NCBI RefSeq assembly: GCF_036388275.1
Contig: NZ_DASVSF010000089.1
Span: forward strand, 1-64,000
Length of the DNA: 64,000 bases
Direction of reading: 5' to 3'
DNA from: Longimicrobium sp.
GTDB taxonomy: Bacteria > Gemmatimonadota > Gemmatimonadetes > Longimicrobiales > Longimicrobiaceae
The position numbers and the translations under genes were made by a program. Positions 29,368 through 37,919 of this stretch are shown piece by piece; within the stretch, counting starts at the first letter, position 1; each line of letters begins with the position of its first letter. The notes beneath the pieces are model-generated. The model did not search any database. It had not been told where the DNA came from and was given only the letters and a program-made list of their open reading frames with translations.

Positions 29368-31872
29368 TCACCCTGGCCGGGGCCGCACGCGGGCGGTGGC
29401 TTGGGCCTGCAGGGGGTCGTCGGGCCAGTAGTGCTTCGGGTAGCGGCCCTTCAGGTCCTTGCGGACGTCGAAGTATCCCGTCTTCCAGAAGCTGGCCAGG
29501 TCCCGCGTCACCTGCACCGGGCGGTGTGCGGGGGAAAGCAGGTGTATGGTCAGCGGCACGCGCCCGCCCGCGATCCGCGGCGTTTCCGTCATCCCGAACA
29601 GCTCCTGCAGCCGCGCCGCCAGCACCGGCGCGTCCGGATCGGAGTAGTCGATCGGCACGTGCGAGCCGCTGGGCACCGTCACGTGCGACGGCGCCTGCTC
29701 GTCCAGCGCCATCCGCCGCTCCCACCCCAGCATCCCCAGCAGGATCTCGGACAGGTCCAGCCGCGCCAGGTCGTCCAGCCGCGTCATCCCGTAGACGAAC
29801 GGCCCCAGCCAGTCCCCCAGCGTGGCCGCGAGCGCCGACTCCGACACGTCCGGCCACGTGGGATCGTGGCGGTGGACGAAGCCGATGCGCTCCTGCAGCT
29901 GCCGCGCGCCCTTGCCCCACGGCAGCGCGCCGATCCCCTCGGACGCGATCCCCTCCAGCAGCGCCGCCGCGACCTCGCCGGGATCGGCGTCGGTGACGGC
30001 GGACTCTCGCAGGACCAGCGCGCCCAGCAGGGACCGGCGGCGCGGGCGGACGGCTCTCGCCCCCGCGTCCCACGCCACTTCCGTCACCGTGCGCACCTGC
30101 TCCGCGAAGTGGCGCTCCACGTCGTCCTGGTCCACGGGTGCGGCGAGGAAGACGCGGCTCTCGCGCCCCTGACCATCGAGCTCCGCGGCGACGACGTAGG
30201 GCGACTGGGCCAGCGGATCGGACTCCGCGATCGCGGCGCCGCGGCCGTTGCGGAGGAGGAATCGGCCGGGCTTTCCCGGCCGCCGCTGCCCGATGCGGTC
30301 GGGATAGGCGAAGGCCGCCAGCAGCCCGGCCGCGTCCACGTCGTCCACCGGGCCGCCGCGTACGCTCAGCCGCCGGCGCCACTCGCGGGACTCCGCCAGC
30401 ACCCGGCGAAGCCCGCCCTGGTCCACGTTCGGTGCGTGGACGCGGCCGCCGGAGGCCAGTTCGCGCAATGCGTGCAGACGCAGGCGGAGGTCGGATTCCG
30501 GCGGATCGCCGCGGCGGAACACGTCGCGGTCGCTGAGCAGCGCGGCCAGGTCGCAGGCCAGACCGCCGAGCCCCAATTCCATCCCGCGGAGTGCCATGTG
30601 CGCCAGGCGCGGATGCAGGGGCAGCCCCGCCATCCGCCGGCCATGCGGGGTGATGGAGCCGTCCGCGGCGAGCGCGCCCAGTTCGGACAACAGCTCACGC
30701 GCCTGGGAGAACGCCCCGGTGGGCGGGGGATCCAGCCAGGCCAGCTCGGCGGGATCGGCGACGCCCCACGCGGCCAGCTCCAGCGCGAGCGGGGCGAGGT
30801 CCGCGTCCAGAATCTCCGGCGTGCCGTGCGGCACCAGGGCCGTCTGCGCGTGCTCCGGCCACAGGCGATAGCACACGCCCGGGGCAACGCGCCCCGCGCG
30901 CCCGCACCGCTGTTCGGAGGACGCGCGCGACACCGTCGTCGTTTCCAGCCGCGTCATCCCCGTCCGCGGCGAAAAGCGGGGCACGCGCATCATCCCGCTG
31001 TCCACCACCACGCGCACGCCCTCGATGGTCAGGCTGGTTTCGGCGATGGAGGTGGAGAGCACCACCTTGCGGCTGCCGGGCCGGCTGGGCGCGATGGCCT
31101 CGTCCTGCGCGGGCTGCGGCAGGTTTCCGTACAGCGGCAGGACACGCACGCCGGACGGGAGTTCGCTGTCGCGCAGCAGCTCTTCCGTGCGATGGATCTC
31201 CGCCGCCCCGGGAAGGAAGACGAGGATGTCGCCGTCGGCGGATTCCAGCGCGTGGCGAACGGTTCGCGCCACCGCCGGCTCGATCCATCCCTCCACGCGG
31301 GCGGGCAGGTAGCGGACCTCCACCGGGTGCATCCGCCCCTCGCTGGTGACGACGGGCGCGTCGCCCAGCAGCGCGGCGACGGGCGCGCCGTCGAGCGTGG
31401 CCGACATCACCAGCACGCGCAGGTCGTCGCGGAGCACGGAGCGCGACTGCAGCGTCAGCGCGAGCCCCAGGTCGGCGTGAAGGCTGCGCTCGTGGAACTC
31501 GTCGAAGATCACCAGCCCCACGCCCTCCAGCGCGGGATCGCCCTGCAGCATGCGCGTCAGCACGCCCTCGGTCACCACTTCGATGCGCGTCGCCGGGCCG
31601 ACCCGCGTTTCCATCCGCACGCGGAATCCCACCGTTGCGCCGACGTCCTGCCCCAGCGTGCGCGCCATGTGCCGCGCCGCCGCGCGCGCCGCCAGCCGCC
31701 GCGGCTCGAGCATCACGATCTTCTGCCCCGCCAGCCACGGCTCGTTCAGCAGGGCCAGGGGCACGCGCGTGGTCTTGCCCGCGCCCGGCGGCGCCTGCAG
31801 CACCGCGGCACCGGACGCGGCCAGCGCGCTCCGCAGCTGGGGGATGACGACTTCGATGGGAAGCTCGGACAT
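29368..31872 (-). CDS. hrpB: ATP-dependent helicase HrpB
   Basis: An 834-residue DEAH-box RNA-type helicase of the bacterial HrpB family, the expected length. Walker A PPGAGKTTRVP (res 28-38), motif Ia MLEPRRLAARAAA, DEFH box in IFDEFHERSLHADL, motif III VMSATLDG, motif V STSIAETSLTIEGV, motif VI QRCGRAGRVAPG, then the HA2 winged-helix region and the HrpB C-terminal domain (WPDVSESALAATLGDWLGPFV). The cellular role of HrpB is poorly known; it is not essential in the bacteria tested. No obvious operon partner. Confidence 0.96.
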   Translation of the reverse strand: MSELPIEVVIPQLRSALAASGAAVLQAPPGAGKTTRVPLALLNEPWLAGQKIVMLEPRRLAARAAARHMARTLGQDVGATVGFRVRMETRVGPATRIEVVTEGVLTRMLQGDPALEGVGLVIFDEFHERSLHADLGLALTLQSRSVLRDDLRVLVMSATLDGAPVAALLGDAPVVTSEGRMHPVEVRYLPARVEGWIEPAVARTVRHALESADGDILVFLPGAAEIHRTEELLRDSELPSGVRVLPLYGNLPQPAQDEAIAPSRPGSRKVVLSTSIAETSLTIEGVRVVVDSGMMRVPRFSPRTGMTRLETTTVSRASSEQRCGRAGRVAPGVCYRLWPEHAQTALVPHGTPEILDADLAPLALELAAWGVADPAELAWLDPPPTGAFSQARELLSELGALAADGSITPHGRRMAGLPLHPRLAHMALRGMELGLGGLACDLAALLSDRDVFRRGDPPESDLRLRLHALRELASGGRVHAPNVDQGGLRRVLAESREWRRRLSVRGGPVDDVDAAGLLAAFAYPDRIGQRRPGKPGRFLLRNGRGAAIAESDPLAQSPYVVAAELDGQGRESRVFLAAPVDQDDVERHFAEQVRTVTEVAWDAGARAVRPRRRSLLGALVLRESAVTDADPGEVAAALLEGIASEGIGALPWGKGARQLQERIGFVHRHDPTWPDVSESALAATLGDWLGPFVYGMTRLDDLARLDLSEILLGMLGWERRMALDEQAPSHVTVPSGSHVPIDYSDPDAPVLAARLQELFGMTETPRIAGGRVPLTIHLLSPAHRPVQVTRDLASFWKTGYFDVRKDLKGRYPKHYWPDDPLQAQATARVRPRPG

Positions 31873-31886
31873 GCGATCGACGAACG

Positions 31887-31919
31887 AGAGCCGCGCACGG
31901 GCGTTCCGCGCGCGGCTCT
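31887..31919 (-). terminator. Terminator-like hairpin
   Basis: A 10-bp stem AGAGCCGCGC/GCGCGGCTCT downstream of the sulfotransferase gene, just before hrpB. No marked T-run. Confidence 0.55.
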
Positions 31920-32003
31920 GAATGTATCAGTGCGGGAGGGAGGATTCGACCCATGCCCGGCCGATCAGATTCGCTGGATCCGGGTGCTCAGCGACTCGGC
32001 CGG

Positions 32004-33032
32004 TCAATCCGCGCTGCCGGACGGAACGCGGGGGCGATCGTCAGCCGCTGGCTCGAGTTCCCGATCGGGGGACGAAGCCGGGACGGGTATGGCGGGCGCG
32101 CCCTGCCCGGCACCCCGGCCCGACAAAACCCGGAACCTGTCGTCGCCCGCGCCGCGTAGCCGCTGGTCGCACGCCCTCTGGAACTCGCTCACCAATCGTG
32201 GGTCCAGCTCCTGCTGCCATCCGCCGACCTTCCCCTGACGAATGAAGGGCGCCTTGGTGTCGGTCGGGGGCGTCCGCGCCCTGACTGCGAGCCTGTGTTC
32301 GTGCTCACGCATGAAGGCGAAGGAACACCTCTCCAGGATCCTGGGCATGTCGGCAGGATCGATCGTGATTCCGCAGAAATCGGCGATGCGCTTCACCCCC
32401 GTCTCCAGGTCCGCGCTCAACTCCTCGTAGCTGACGACCAGTACGTTCAGGCGTTCCTCGTTGCGGAGCCACCCCTCGACGTGCTCGAACCAGCTCCCGT
32501 AAGGCACCCGCCCCTTTATGAACTCATCGAAGAATTCGTCCAGCGGCCGGCCGTCCCACCCTGGCCAGTATTTGCGGGCGTGGTGGTAGTAGGATACTGC
32601 GACATCGAGCCCGTTGCGGACGCCGTAGATGTACCGCCCCGGTCCCTTCAGCACGTCGCGGTACCGGTGGTGACTCTTCACCGCGCGCACTGTTCCTGGA
32701 AGGTCGGAGATCTGCCGGCCCCTGGGCATCAAGGTCTCTTCCAGATCAGGCGACACTTCGTCGATGTGAGCGAACTCCATCGCTCCATCCGTGGTAAGCT
32801 GGTACACGATCATCTGGAGCCATGTCGTACCCGACTTGGGATACGTGACGATGAAGATGTCATCCGGAGAGCCGTCGTAGGCCAGGTTGTAATGGAGGCG
32901 CTTCCCCCGCCGGATCTTTTCGTGGAGCCTCATGGCAAGCGGCCTCACAACGGCATTCTCGATCGACTGCAGCAGCGACACCGTAGAGCCGACAAGCGCG
33001 CTTTGGATCTTGGGCTGGCGTATCCGGGCCAT
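32004..33032 (-). CDS. PAPS-dependent sulfotransferase
   Basis: A 342-residue enzyme resembling cytosolic sulfotransferases, which move sulfate from PAPS to hydroxyl or amine acceptors. The 5'-phosphosulfate loop is TYPKSGTTWLQ (res 63-73), the catalytic histidine lies in VKSHHRY (121 or 122), the 3'-phosphate site is GVRNGLDVAVSYYHHARKYW (137 on), and FIRQGKVGGWQQEL matches the C-terminal RKGxxGxW motif. The last 45 residues are Pro/Arg/Ala-rich and probably disordered. ATG 33032 has AGGGA upstream. No PAPS-synthesis or acceptor gene is nearby, so the substrate is open. Confidence 0.92.
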   Translation of the reverse strand: MARIRQPKIQSALVGSTVSLLQSIENAVVRPLAMRLHEKIRRGKRLHYNLAYDGSPDDIFIVTYPKSGTTWLQMIVYQLTTDGAMEFAHIDEVSPDLEETLMPRGRQISDLPGTVRAVKSHHRYRDVLKGPGRYIYGVRNGLDVAVSYYHHARKYWPGWDGRPLDEFFDEFIKGRVPYGSWFEHVEGWLRNEERLNVLVVSYEELSADLETGVKRIADFCGITIDPADMPRILERCSFAFMREHEHRLAVRARTPPTDTKAPFIRQGKVGGWQQELDPRLVSEFQRACDQRLRGAGDDRFRVLSGRGAGQGAPAIPVPASSPDRELEPAADDRPRVPSGSAD

Positions 33033-33311
33033 TGGCGAGTTTCCCTGTTCGACGTGCCGCGCACATCCCCGTAACGGGAGTGCGCCGTTGGATGTACGAG
33101 AGCGAGAGTAGGAAGTCTGGCCAATAATACCTGACATATTGTGCACCGTCCACCCGCACCGCCGCTGGAAGCGGAGAACGACGCCAGCGGATCGGAGCCA
33201 GCGAGTGCCGGCGCGTCGGAACCGGCGTGGGCGCGCCCCGCCGCCGCTGGCCGATTCGGTCGGATGGGCGGCCAGGGGCACGCGCGTCGTCCTGCCCGCG
33301 CGCCACTCCGG

Positions 33312-35924
33312 TTAGAACGGCAGCCCGAACCCCAGGTTCACGCTCGTCCGCTCGCCCTTGGCCACCGTCAGCGTGAGCGCCTGTCCCGCGGCGGCGAAGA
33401 ACACCCCCCCGCCCGCGGCCGTGTGCCAGTTGCCGTGGGAGCGGCCGTCGTACCACACGCGTCCCGCATCCGCCAGCGCCAGCACGCCAAAGGTCCCGCG
33501 CAGCCCCAGGTTGGCGCGGAAGAGCGGCTGCCGAAGCTCCGCCCCGCCGAAGAGCATCTGGTCGCCGGCGAAGCGCTGGCCCGTGTGGCCGCGCAGGGTG
33601 CTTCCGCCCCCCAGGAACGCGGCCTCGTGGAAGGGGAACTCGCCCCACACCCGCTTGCCCCCGGCACGCACCGCCAGCACCGGCCCCGCGCCGAACGACA
33701 CGTACGCCGATGCCGCCGCGTGCGCCTCGCCGAACGCGCCCGCGGCGTCCCACAGGGCCGGGTAGGCCGAGGCGCCCGCCCGCATCCGCCACCCGCTGCG
33801 CGGAAACGCCCCGTCGTCGCGGCGGTCAAGCTCGGCCTCGGCGCGGGCGCCCACCTGGCCGAACGGCTCCAGCCCCAGCGGCGCATCCAGGTCCAGCGGG
33901 CTCCCCGCCTCCACCTCCGGGTCCGTCCACTTGGCGACGGGCCCGATCTGCAGCTCCCCGCTTCCGGCGAAGGGGATGTTCAGGGCGGGGGCGACCATCA
34001 CCTGCCGCAGCCAGGTGTCGTACAGGTCGCTGCTGGAACCCAGGCGCTCGGTGTCGTTGCCGAAGCCGAAGAAGCGCACGTTCTCCAGCTCCGACGCGTA
34101 CGCGTCCAGCGTGTACCAGTGCCGCCGGTTCTCGGGGTGCACCTCGGCCGTGTACGACAGCAGGAAGCGGTTCTCCAGCGGCGACCAGGCCCCGCGCAGC
34201 CAGGTCTTCCAGGCGTACGGCTCGCGGCGGAAGCCGTACTTGGTCATCTTGGGCCCGCCGCCGAACACGGGTCCGGCGCCACGCTTCCAGTCGACGTAGG
34301 TGGAGAAGACCGACGAGCTCCAGCCCCAGTCGCGATAGGTGCGGCGGCCGGTGATGCTGCTGCTGTCCACCGGCTGGTTCCACTCGCGGGTGGATACCTG
34401 CGTCGCGCGTCCGCGGACGAACTGGTTGTCGCCCTTGTCGTCGTAGAAGGCGACACCGGTAGACCCGGACGAGTCGGCCAGCACGTCGTCGCCCCCGCCG
34501 CCGATCACCCGGATGCCGATGCCGTGCCCCCTCCCGCGGACGACGGCGCGGTCGTCGCCCCCATGCAGGTACAGCCGCACGTCGTCGGTCTCGTCGGGCA
34601 CGAAGCGGCGCCGGAAGCTGACGATGCGCTCCTCCGGGCGTCCCGCGCCGGTGACGGTCACCTGCAGCGAGCCGTCGTCCATGCGCTCCAGGACGGCCAC
34701 CTCGGCGGCGTCGGTGGTGTGCACGTCCACGTTCAGCGCCATGCGCTTGTAGAACGCCCGCGCGATGTCGGGCAGCGCCTGCCGCCGCTCGACCAGCTTC
34801 GTGCGCATGCTGGCGCCTTCCAGCGCGTGGTGCTCGGGCGGCATGGCGCGCACGGCCCGGTCGATCACCTCGTCGGTCAGCCGGGCCTGCAGCGCCGTGG
34901 CGACGGAATCCCACGTTTCGCGCGGCAGGTCGGACAGGAGCCGCCGGTCCAGCGGCTCGGCCTGCAGCGTGAGCCCGGTCAGGCTTGCGTACTCGCCCTC
35001 GAACTGCACCTGGCGGGGAAAGACGCGGCGCGCCAGCTCCAGCACCAGCCCCTCGTGGTCCACGAAGGCGTTGTCGCGGTCGCGGGGAATGGGGCGCCAC
35101 ACCCGGAGGTTGCCGCGGCGGAAGCCGGCCCAGCGCCACTGGTCCTCGTGCCGGTCCCAGTCGCCGACGAAGAGGTCGAGCAGCCGCGCCGCCAGGAACT
35201 CGCGGCTGTCGAGGCGCTCCGTGGGGCTGTCTTCCAGGTCCTTGAGGAACTCGTCCGTTCCCTTGACGTTGTCGGCCCCTGCGAAGGGCGGGCCGGCGAT
35301 CTGCGCGCCAGTCTCTTCGTTCTCGTCGTCGCCCGCCTCGGCGTCCTCGTCATCGTCGCCGCCGGGACGGTTCTCGTCCGGGCGCTCCTCGATCATCCCC
35401 ACCACCCCGTCGAACTGCTCGCGGAAGCGGCCCAGCGACGGTTCGCCCTTCATCACCACCAGCCGCGGCCGGGCGTGAAGGATGCCCGCGGCCTGCAGCA
35501 GCGGCGAGGTGATGGAGGGGGAGACCGGGTTGGATGCGCTCACCTGGTCCTGTACGATCCACTCGATGACGGTGCCCTCGAACTCCGGCCCCAGCCCCTT
35601 GCGCACGTTCTTGTTCAGGGGGCGGAACACGTAGCGGCGCCCGTCGCGGCCGCGCAGGTGCAGGGTGTTGCTGGCGAAGTCGCCCCCCACGCGCAGCGGC
35701 GTGATGCCGCCGGCGAAGGTGTCGGGGTCCAAAACCTCCACGCGCACGGGCTGCGTCCACAGGTGGCGATAGTTCTGCCCCCAGAGCGCGCGGCGAAGGG
35801 GGCCGGCGTCGTACCACTCGCCGGCCACCACCGTAACGGAATCGGGCTGCGCCGCCGCGGGCGCCGCCACCAGGGCGGCGACGGCGGCGAGCAGGCCGAG
35901 GATCGAACGGAAACGAGTGGCCAT
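33312..35924 (-). CDS. BamA/TamA-like outer-membrane protein with kinase-like N-terminal region
   Basis: An 870-residue protein with signal peptide ending APAAAQ. The C-terminal 330 residues are barrel-like (Bac_surface_Ag/Omp85 type), ending ERTSVNLGFGLPF with a terminal Phe. The N-terminal half contains FRPLNKNVRKGLGPEFEGTV, then LLDLFVGDWDRHEDQWRW and RDRDNAFVDHEG, which recall the catalytic DRH and D-x-A motifs of FAM20/HipA-type kinases; this is inference. An acidic run (residues about 183-205) interrupts the region. ATG 35924 was chosen for the signal peptide. Confidence 0.85.
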   Translation of the reverse strand: MATRFRSILGLLAAVAALVAAPAAAQPDSVTVVAGEWYDAGPLRRALWGQNYRHLWTQPVRVEVLDPDTFAGGITPLRVGGDFASNTLHLRGRDGRRYVFRPLNKNVRKGLGPEFEGTVIEWIVQDQVSASNPVSPSITSPLLQAAGILHARPRLVVMKGEPSLGRFREQFDGVVGMIEERPDENRPGGDDDEDAEAGDDENEETGAQIAGPPFAGADNVKGTDEFLKDLEDSPTERLDSREFLAARLLDLFVGDWDRHEDQWRWAGFRRGNLRVWRPIPRDRDNAFVDHEGLVLELARRVFPRQVQFEGEYASLTGLTLQAEPLDRRLLSDLPRETWDSVATALQARLTDEVIDRAVRAMPPEHHALEGASMRTKLVERRQALPDIARAFYKRMALNVDVHTTDAAEVAVLERMDDGSLQVTVTGAGRPEERIVSFRRRFVPDETDDVRLYLHGGDDRAVVRGRGHGIGIRVIGGGGDDVLADSSGSTGVAFYDDKGDNQFVRGRATQVSTREWNQPVDSSSITGRRTYRDWGWSSSVFSTYVDWKRGAGPVFGGGPKMTKYGFRREPYAWKTWLRGAWSPLENRFLLSYTAEVHPENRRHWYTLDAYASELENVRFFGFGNDTERLGSSSDLYDTWLRQVMVAPALNIPFAGSGELQIGPVAKWTDPEVEAGSPLDLDAPLGLEPFGQVGARAEAELDRRDDGAFPRSGWRMRAGASAYPALWDAAGAFGEAHAAASAYVSFGAGPVLAVRAGGKRVWGEFPFHEAAFLGGGSTLRGHTGQRFAGDQMLFGGAELRQPLFRANLGLRGTFGVLALADAGRVWYDGRSHGNWHTAAGGGVFFAAAGQALTLTVAKGERTSVNLGFGLPF

Positions 35925-36226
35925 CTGCTCTCGTGTAAGGCGGGCCTCGCGCGCGCCATGCCCGTACGCGGCCGCGCGAAGTCCGAAGCTGTCGGTAGCT
36001 TCACGGCCGCTTGCACTTTGAATGCCGCGTCGCCCCGGTGCGCGCAACTGACGTGGCAGCAGAGAGTTGCGTCGCCCCTCGCCGCCGTGCGGACGCATGC
36101 GGCGGTGTGCCGATTCGTGAGTTAATCTTCGTCTAACCAATCCCGGGTAAACTTTTTGGCCCTGAGTTACGTCATAGTGTGCGTAGTCGATGACGCGACG
36201 TTCAACCCAACGCCTGGAAGGCACCG
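35925..36226. other. Divergent promoter region
   Basis: The 302-bp gap between the barrel gene and the small exported protein has no gene. Its right half is AT-richer. TTTTTG (36153) and TAGTGT (36175), 16 bp apart, form a weak promoter-like pair pointing right. Confidence 0.5.
36153..36180 (+). promoter_or_regulatory. Weak promoter candidate for the 36227 gene
   Basis: TTTTTG and TAGTGT with a 16-bp spacer, about 47 nt before the start codon, in the only AT-rich patch of the gap. Confidence 0.3.
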
Positions 36227-36499
36227 ATGACCAAGACGCTCTCGCGCTCCGTGCGCTTCATGTTCGCCACGCTGGTCCTTACCCTGACCGCGTACACCCT
36301 GCTGGAGTCGGCGCTCGGCGCGAGTCCCGCGCGCGCCGACGCCGTGGCCGCCGCGCCCGCGCAGGAGGGGCTCTCCACCTGCGGTACCGAATCGGCGCCG
36401 TGCCAGCTGGAGGCCGTCACGGTGCATGCCGATGCGCCCGACGCGCACCTGGCCTCCAGCGATCGCGCGCCGCGGATGACCCTGCGCGTCCGGACCTGA
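36227..36499 (+). CDS. Small exported hypothetical protein
   Basis: A 90-residue protein: basic start MTKTLSRSVRF, hydrophobic segment FATLVLTLTAYTLLESALG, and a likely signal cleavage near ASPARA. The mature part is short with two cysteines (STCGTESAPCQLEAVTVHAD) and looks unstructured. GGAAG precedes the ATG. It ends at a terminator shared with the convergent DUF1648 gene. Function unknown. Confidence 0.7.
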   Translation: MTKTLSRSVRFMFATLVLTLTAYTLLESALGASPARADAVAAAPAQEGLSTCGTESAPCQLEAVTVHADAPDAHLASSDRAPRMTLRVRT

Positions 36500-36535
36500 C
36501 CGGCGCCTGCTTGAATCGCAGTCCCCTTCCATGCA

Positions 36536-36568
36536 AGGAGCCCCGCGCCGTCATCGGCCGGGGCTCCT
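36536..36568. terminator. Bidirectional terminator
   Basis: AGGAGCCCCG and CGGGGCTCCT form a 10-bp stem with a 13-nt loop between two convergent genes. Confidence 0.75.
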
Positions 36569-36589
36569 GTGTGTTTTCCGCCACCCGCG

Positions 36590-37120
36590 TCAGCCGTGCA
36601 GCCGCTGGTGCGCCTCACGGATCTCCACCGCCACCCGGCCGCCCATCCGCACCCCCGTCACCCCGGTCGCTACCAGCATCAGGACGATCGCGCCCGTCAT
36701 CAGCCACGGCGGGGCTGGCCCCCGCCCGGTGGCCGTGAGGAACACCTCCACCTGGATCACCCCCATCAGCGCCGTCGTCATCACCGCCATCAGCGCCAGG
36801 AACGCACGCAGCCGGGCCACGATGGGCGCCCGCGCCTCCGCCGGAAGCGCCAGGAACCGCGGCTTCTCCGGCACGTTCCACAGCTCGGGGCGGTACTCGC
36901 TCACGCGGCCGATCACGAACAGAAACCCGGCCATGGCGGTGGCGATCAGCGGCAGCAGGAACCACGAGAGCAGCGACGTGCTGGCCCACCCGTCGGGGTT
37001 GCCGGCCAGGTCGAAGTGAATGGGAATGCGCTCCGGCAGGCGCGGATACGCCGCCGCGGACCCCGCGTAGAGGGCGGCCAGCAGTCCCAGGGTCGCCAGG
37101 CGGAGAGGCTTTTCGGTCAT
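36590..37120 (-). CDS. DUF1648-domain membrane protein (paralogue 1)
   Basis: A 176-residue membrane protein with four predicted helices. The first loop has the DUF1648 signature YPRLPERIPIHFDLAGNPDGW, as in SdpI-related immunity or signalling membrane proteins. The middle loop carries RPELWNVPEKPRFLALPAEARAPIVARL. It is a paralogue of the protein at 37305-37835, with the same length and domain order. The upstream 84 bp also match the gap before the second copy, so they arose by tandem duplication. Confidence 0.85.
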   Translation of the reverse strand: MTEKPLRLATLGLLAALYAGSAAAYPRLPERIPIHFDLAGNPDGWASTSLLSWFLLPLIATAMAGFLFVIGRVSEYRPELWNVPEKPRFLALPAEARAPIVARLRAFLALMAVMTTALMGVIQVEVFLTATGRGPAPPWLMTGAIVLMLVATGVTGVRMGGRVAVEIREAHQRLHG

Positions 37121-37204
37121 CGTTCGTACGTGGGTCGCGGTTGGTTTCTTCCGTCCCTTGCGATGTGATACGGACCGCGATGGAAAAGGTGGCGCTACCC
37201 GGGA

Positions 37205-37300
37205 TCAATCGCGCCGCACCACCGTTCCGTGCAGCACCACAAGGCGCACGTCGCGCGCGCGGCGGATGGCGAGCGTGGGATTGCCCGCGGCCGGGCCGCT
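37205..37300 (-). pseudogene. Remnant of the amidohydrolase 3' end
   Basis: On the minus strand this reads the last ~30 codons of the 37920-39179 amidohydrolase, stop codon included (GATCAATCGCGCCGCACCAC versus GATCAGTCGCGCCGCACCAC at the intact copy), with small changes and a shift in the CGCGCGCGCGGCGG run. It lies 84 bp from the DUF1648 start, exactly as the intact gene lies 84 bp from paralogue 2. Confidence 0.85.
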
Positions 37301-37304
37301 CGCG

Positions 37305-37835
37305 TCAGGCGCGCAGCCGGTGCGCCTCGCGGATCTCGCGACCGACCCGGTTGCTCATCAGGGCGGTCGCCACGCCGGTCACCATCAGCATCACGAGGAC
37401 TGCGGCGGGAATCAGCCACCGAGCCGCGGTACCGTCGGGGGCGGTCGCCGTGAGGAACATCTCCAGCTGGATCGTCCCCAGCAGCGCCGTCACCAGCACG
37501 CCCACGAGCGCCAGGAATGCGTTCAGCCGGGCCACGATGGGGGCACGTGCCTCGGGCGAGAGCGAAAGAAAGCGCTCCTTCTCCGGGATGTTCCACTGCT
37601 CCGGGTGGCGGTCCGACGCGCCTGTAGCCAACCGCAGCAGCCGGAACACGCCGGTGGCGATCACCGGCGGCAGCAACCACGGGATGACCGAAGTCCGGGT
37701 CCACAGGTCGGGGTTGCCGCCCAGGCCGAGGTGGATGGGCGTGTGCACCGGCAGCCGGAGATACGTCACGGCCGAGGCCGCGTAGAGGGCCGCCAGGAGG
37801 GCCAGGTTGATCCGGTGCAGCGTCCTTGCGTTCAT
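37305..37835 (-). CDS. DUF1648-domain membrane protein (paralogue 2)
   Basis: A 176-residue membrane protein, same length as paralogue 1. It keeps LRLPVHTPIHLGLGGNPDLW, HPEQWNIPEKERFLSLSPEARAPIVARLNAFLALVG and the final REIREAHRLRA. The first loop is less canonical (HLGLGG for HFDLAG). Four helices predicted. It is located directly downstream (84 bp) of the amidohydrolase gene on the same strand and may be co-transcribed with it. Confidence 0.85.
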   Translation of the reverse strand: MNARTLHRINLALLAALYAASAVTYLRLPVHTPIHLGLGGNPDLWTRTSVIPWLLPPVIATGVFRLLRLATGASDRHPEQWNIPEKERFLSLSPEARAPIVARLNAFLALVGVLVTALLGTIQLEMFLTATAPDGTAARWLIPAAVLVMLMVTGVATALMSNRVGREIREAHRLRA

Positions 37836-37919
37836 CGTTCGTACACGGGTCGCGGTGGATGGTCTCCGGTCGTATGGATGATTACGGGACCGCGATCGAA
37901 AAGGTGGCGCTACCCGGGA

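Noticed and set aside
29314..32238. A 974-codon open frame on the plus strand opposite hrpB
   Set aside because: All helicase motifs are on the minus strand; this frame is a shadow.
33141..36125. A 994-codon open frame on the plus strand opposite the barrel gene
   Set aside because: Composition is His/Arg/Val/Ala-rich without motifs; the minus-strand frame has signal peptide and barrel features.
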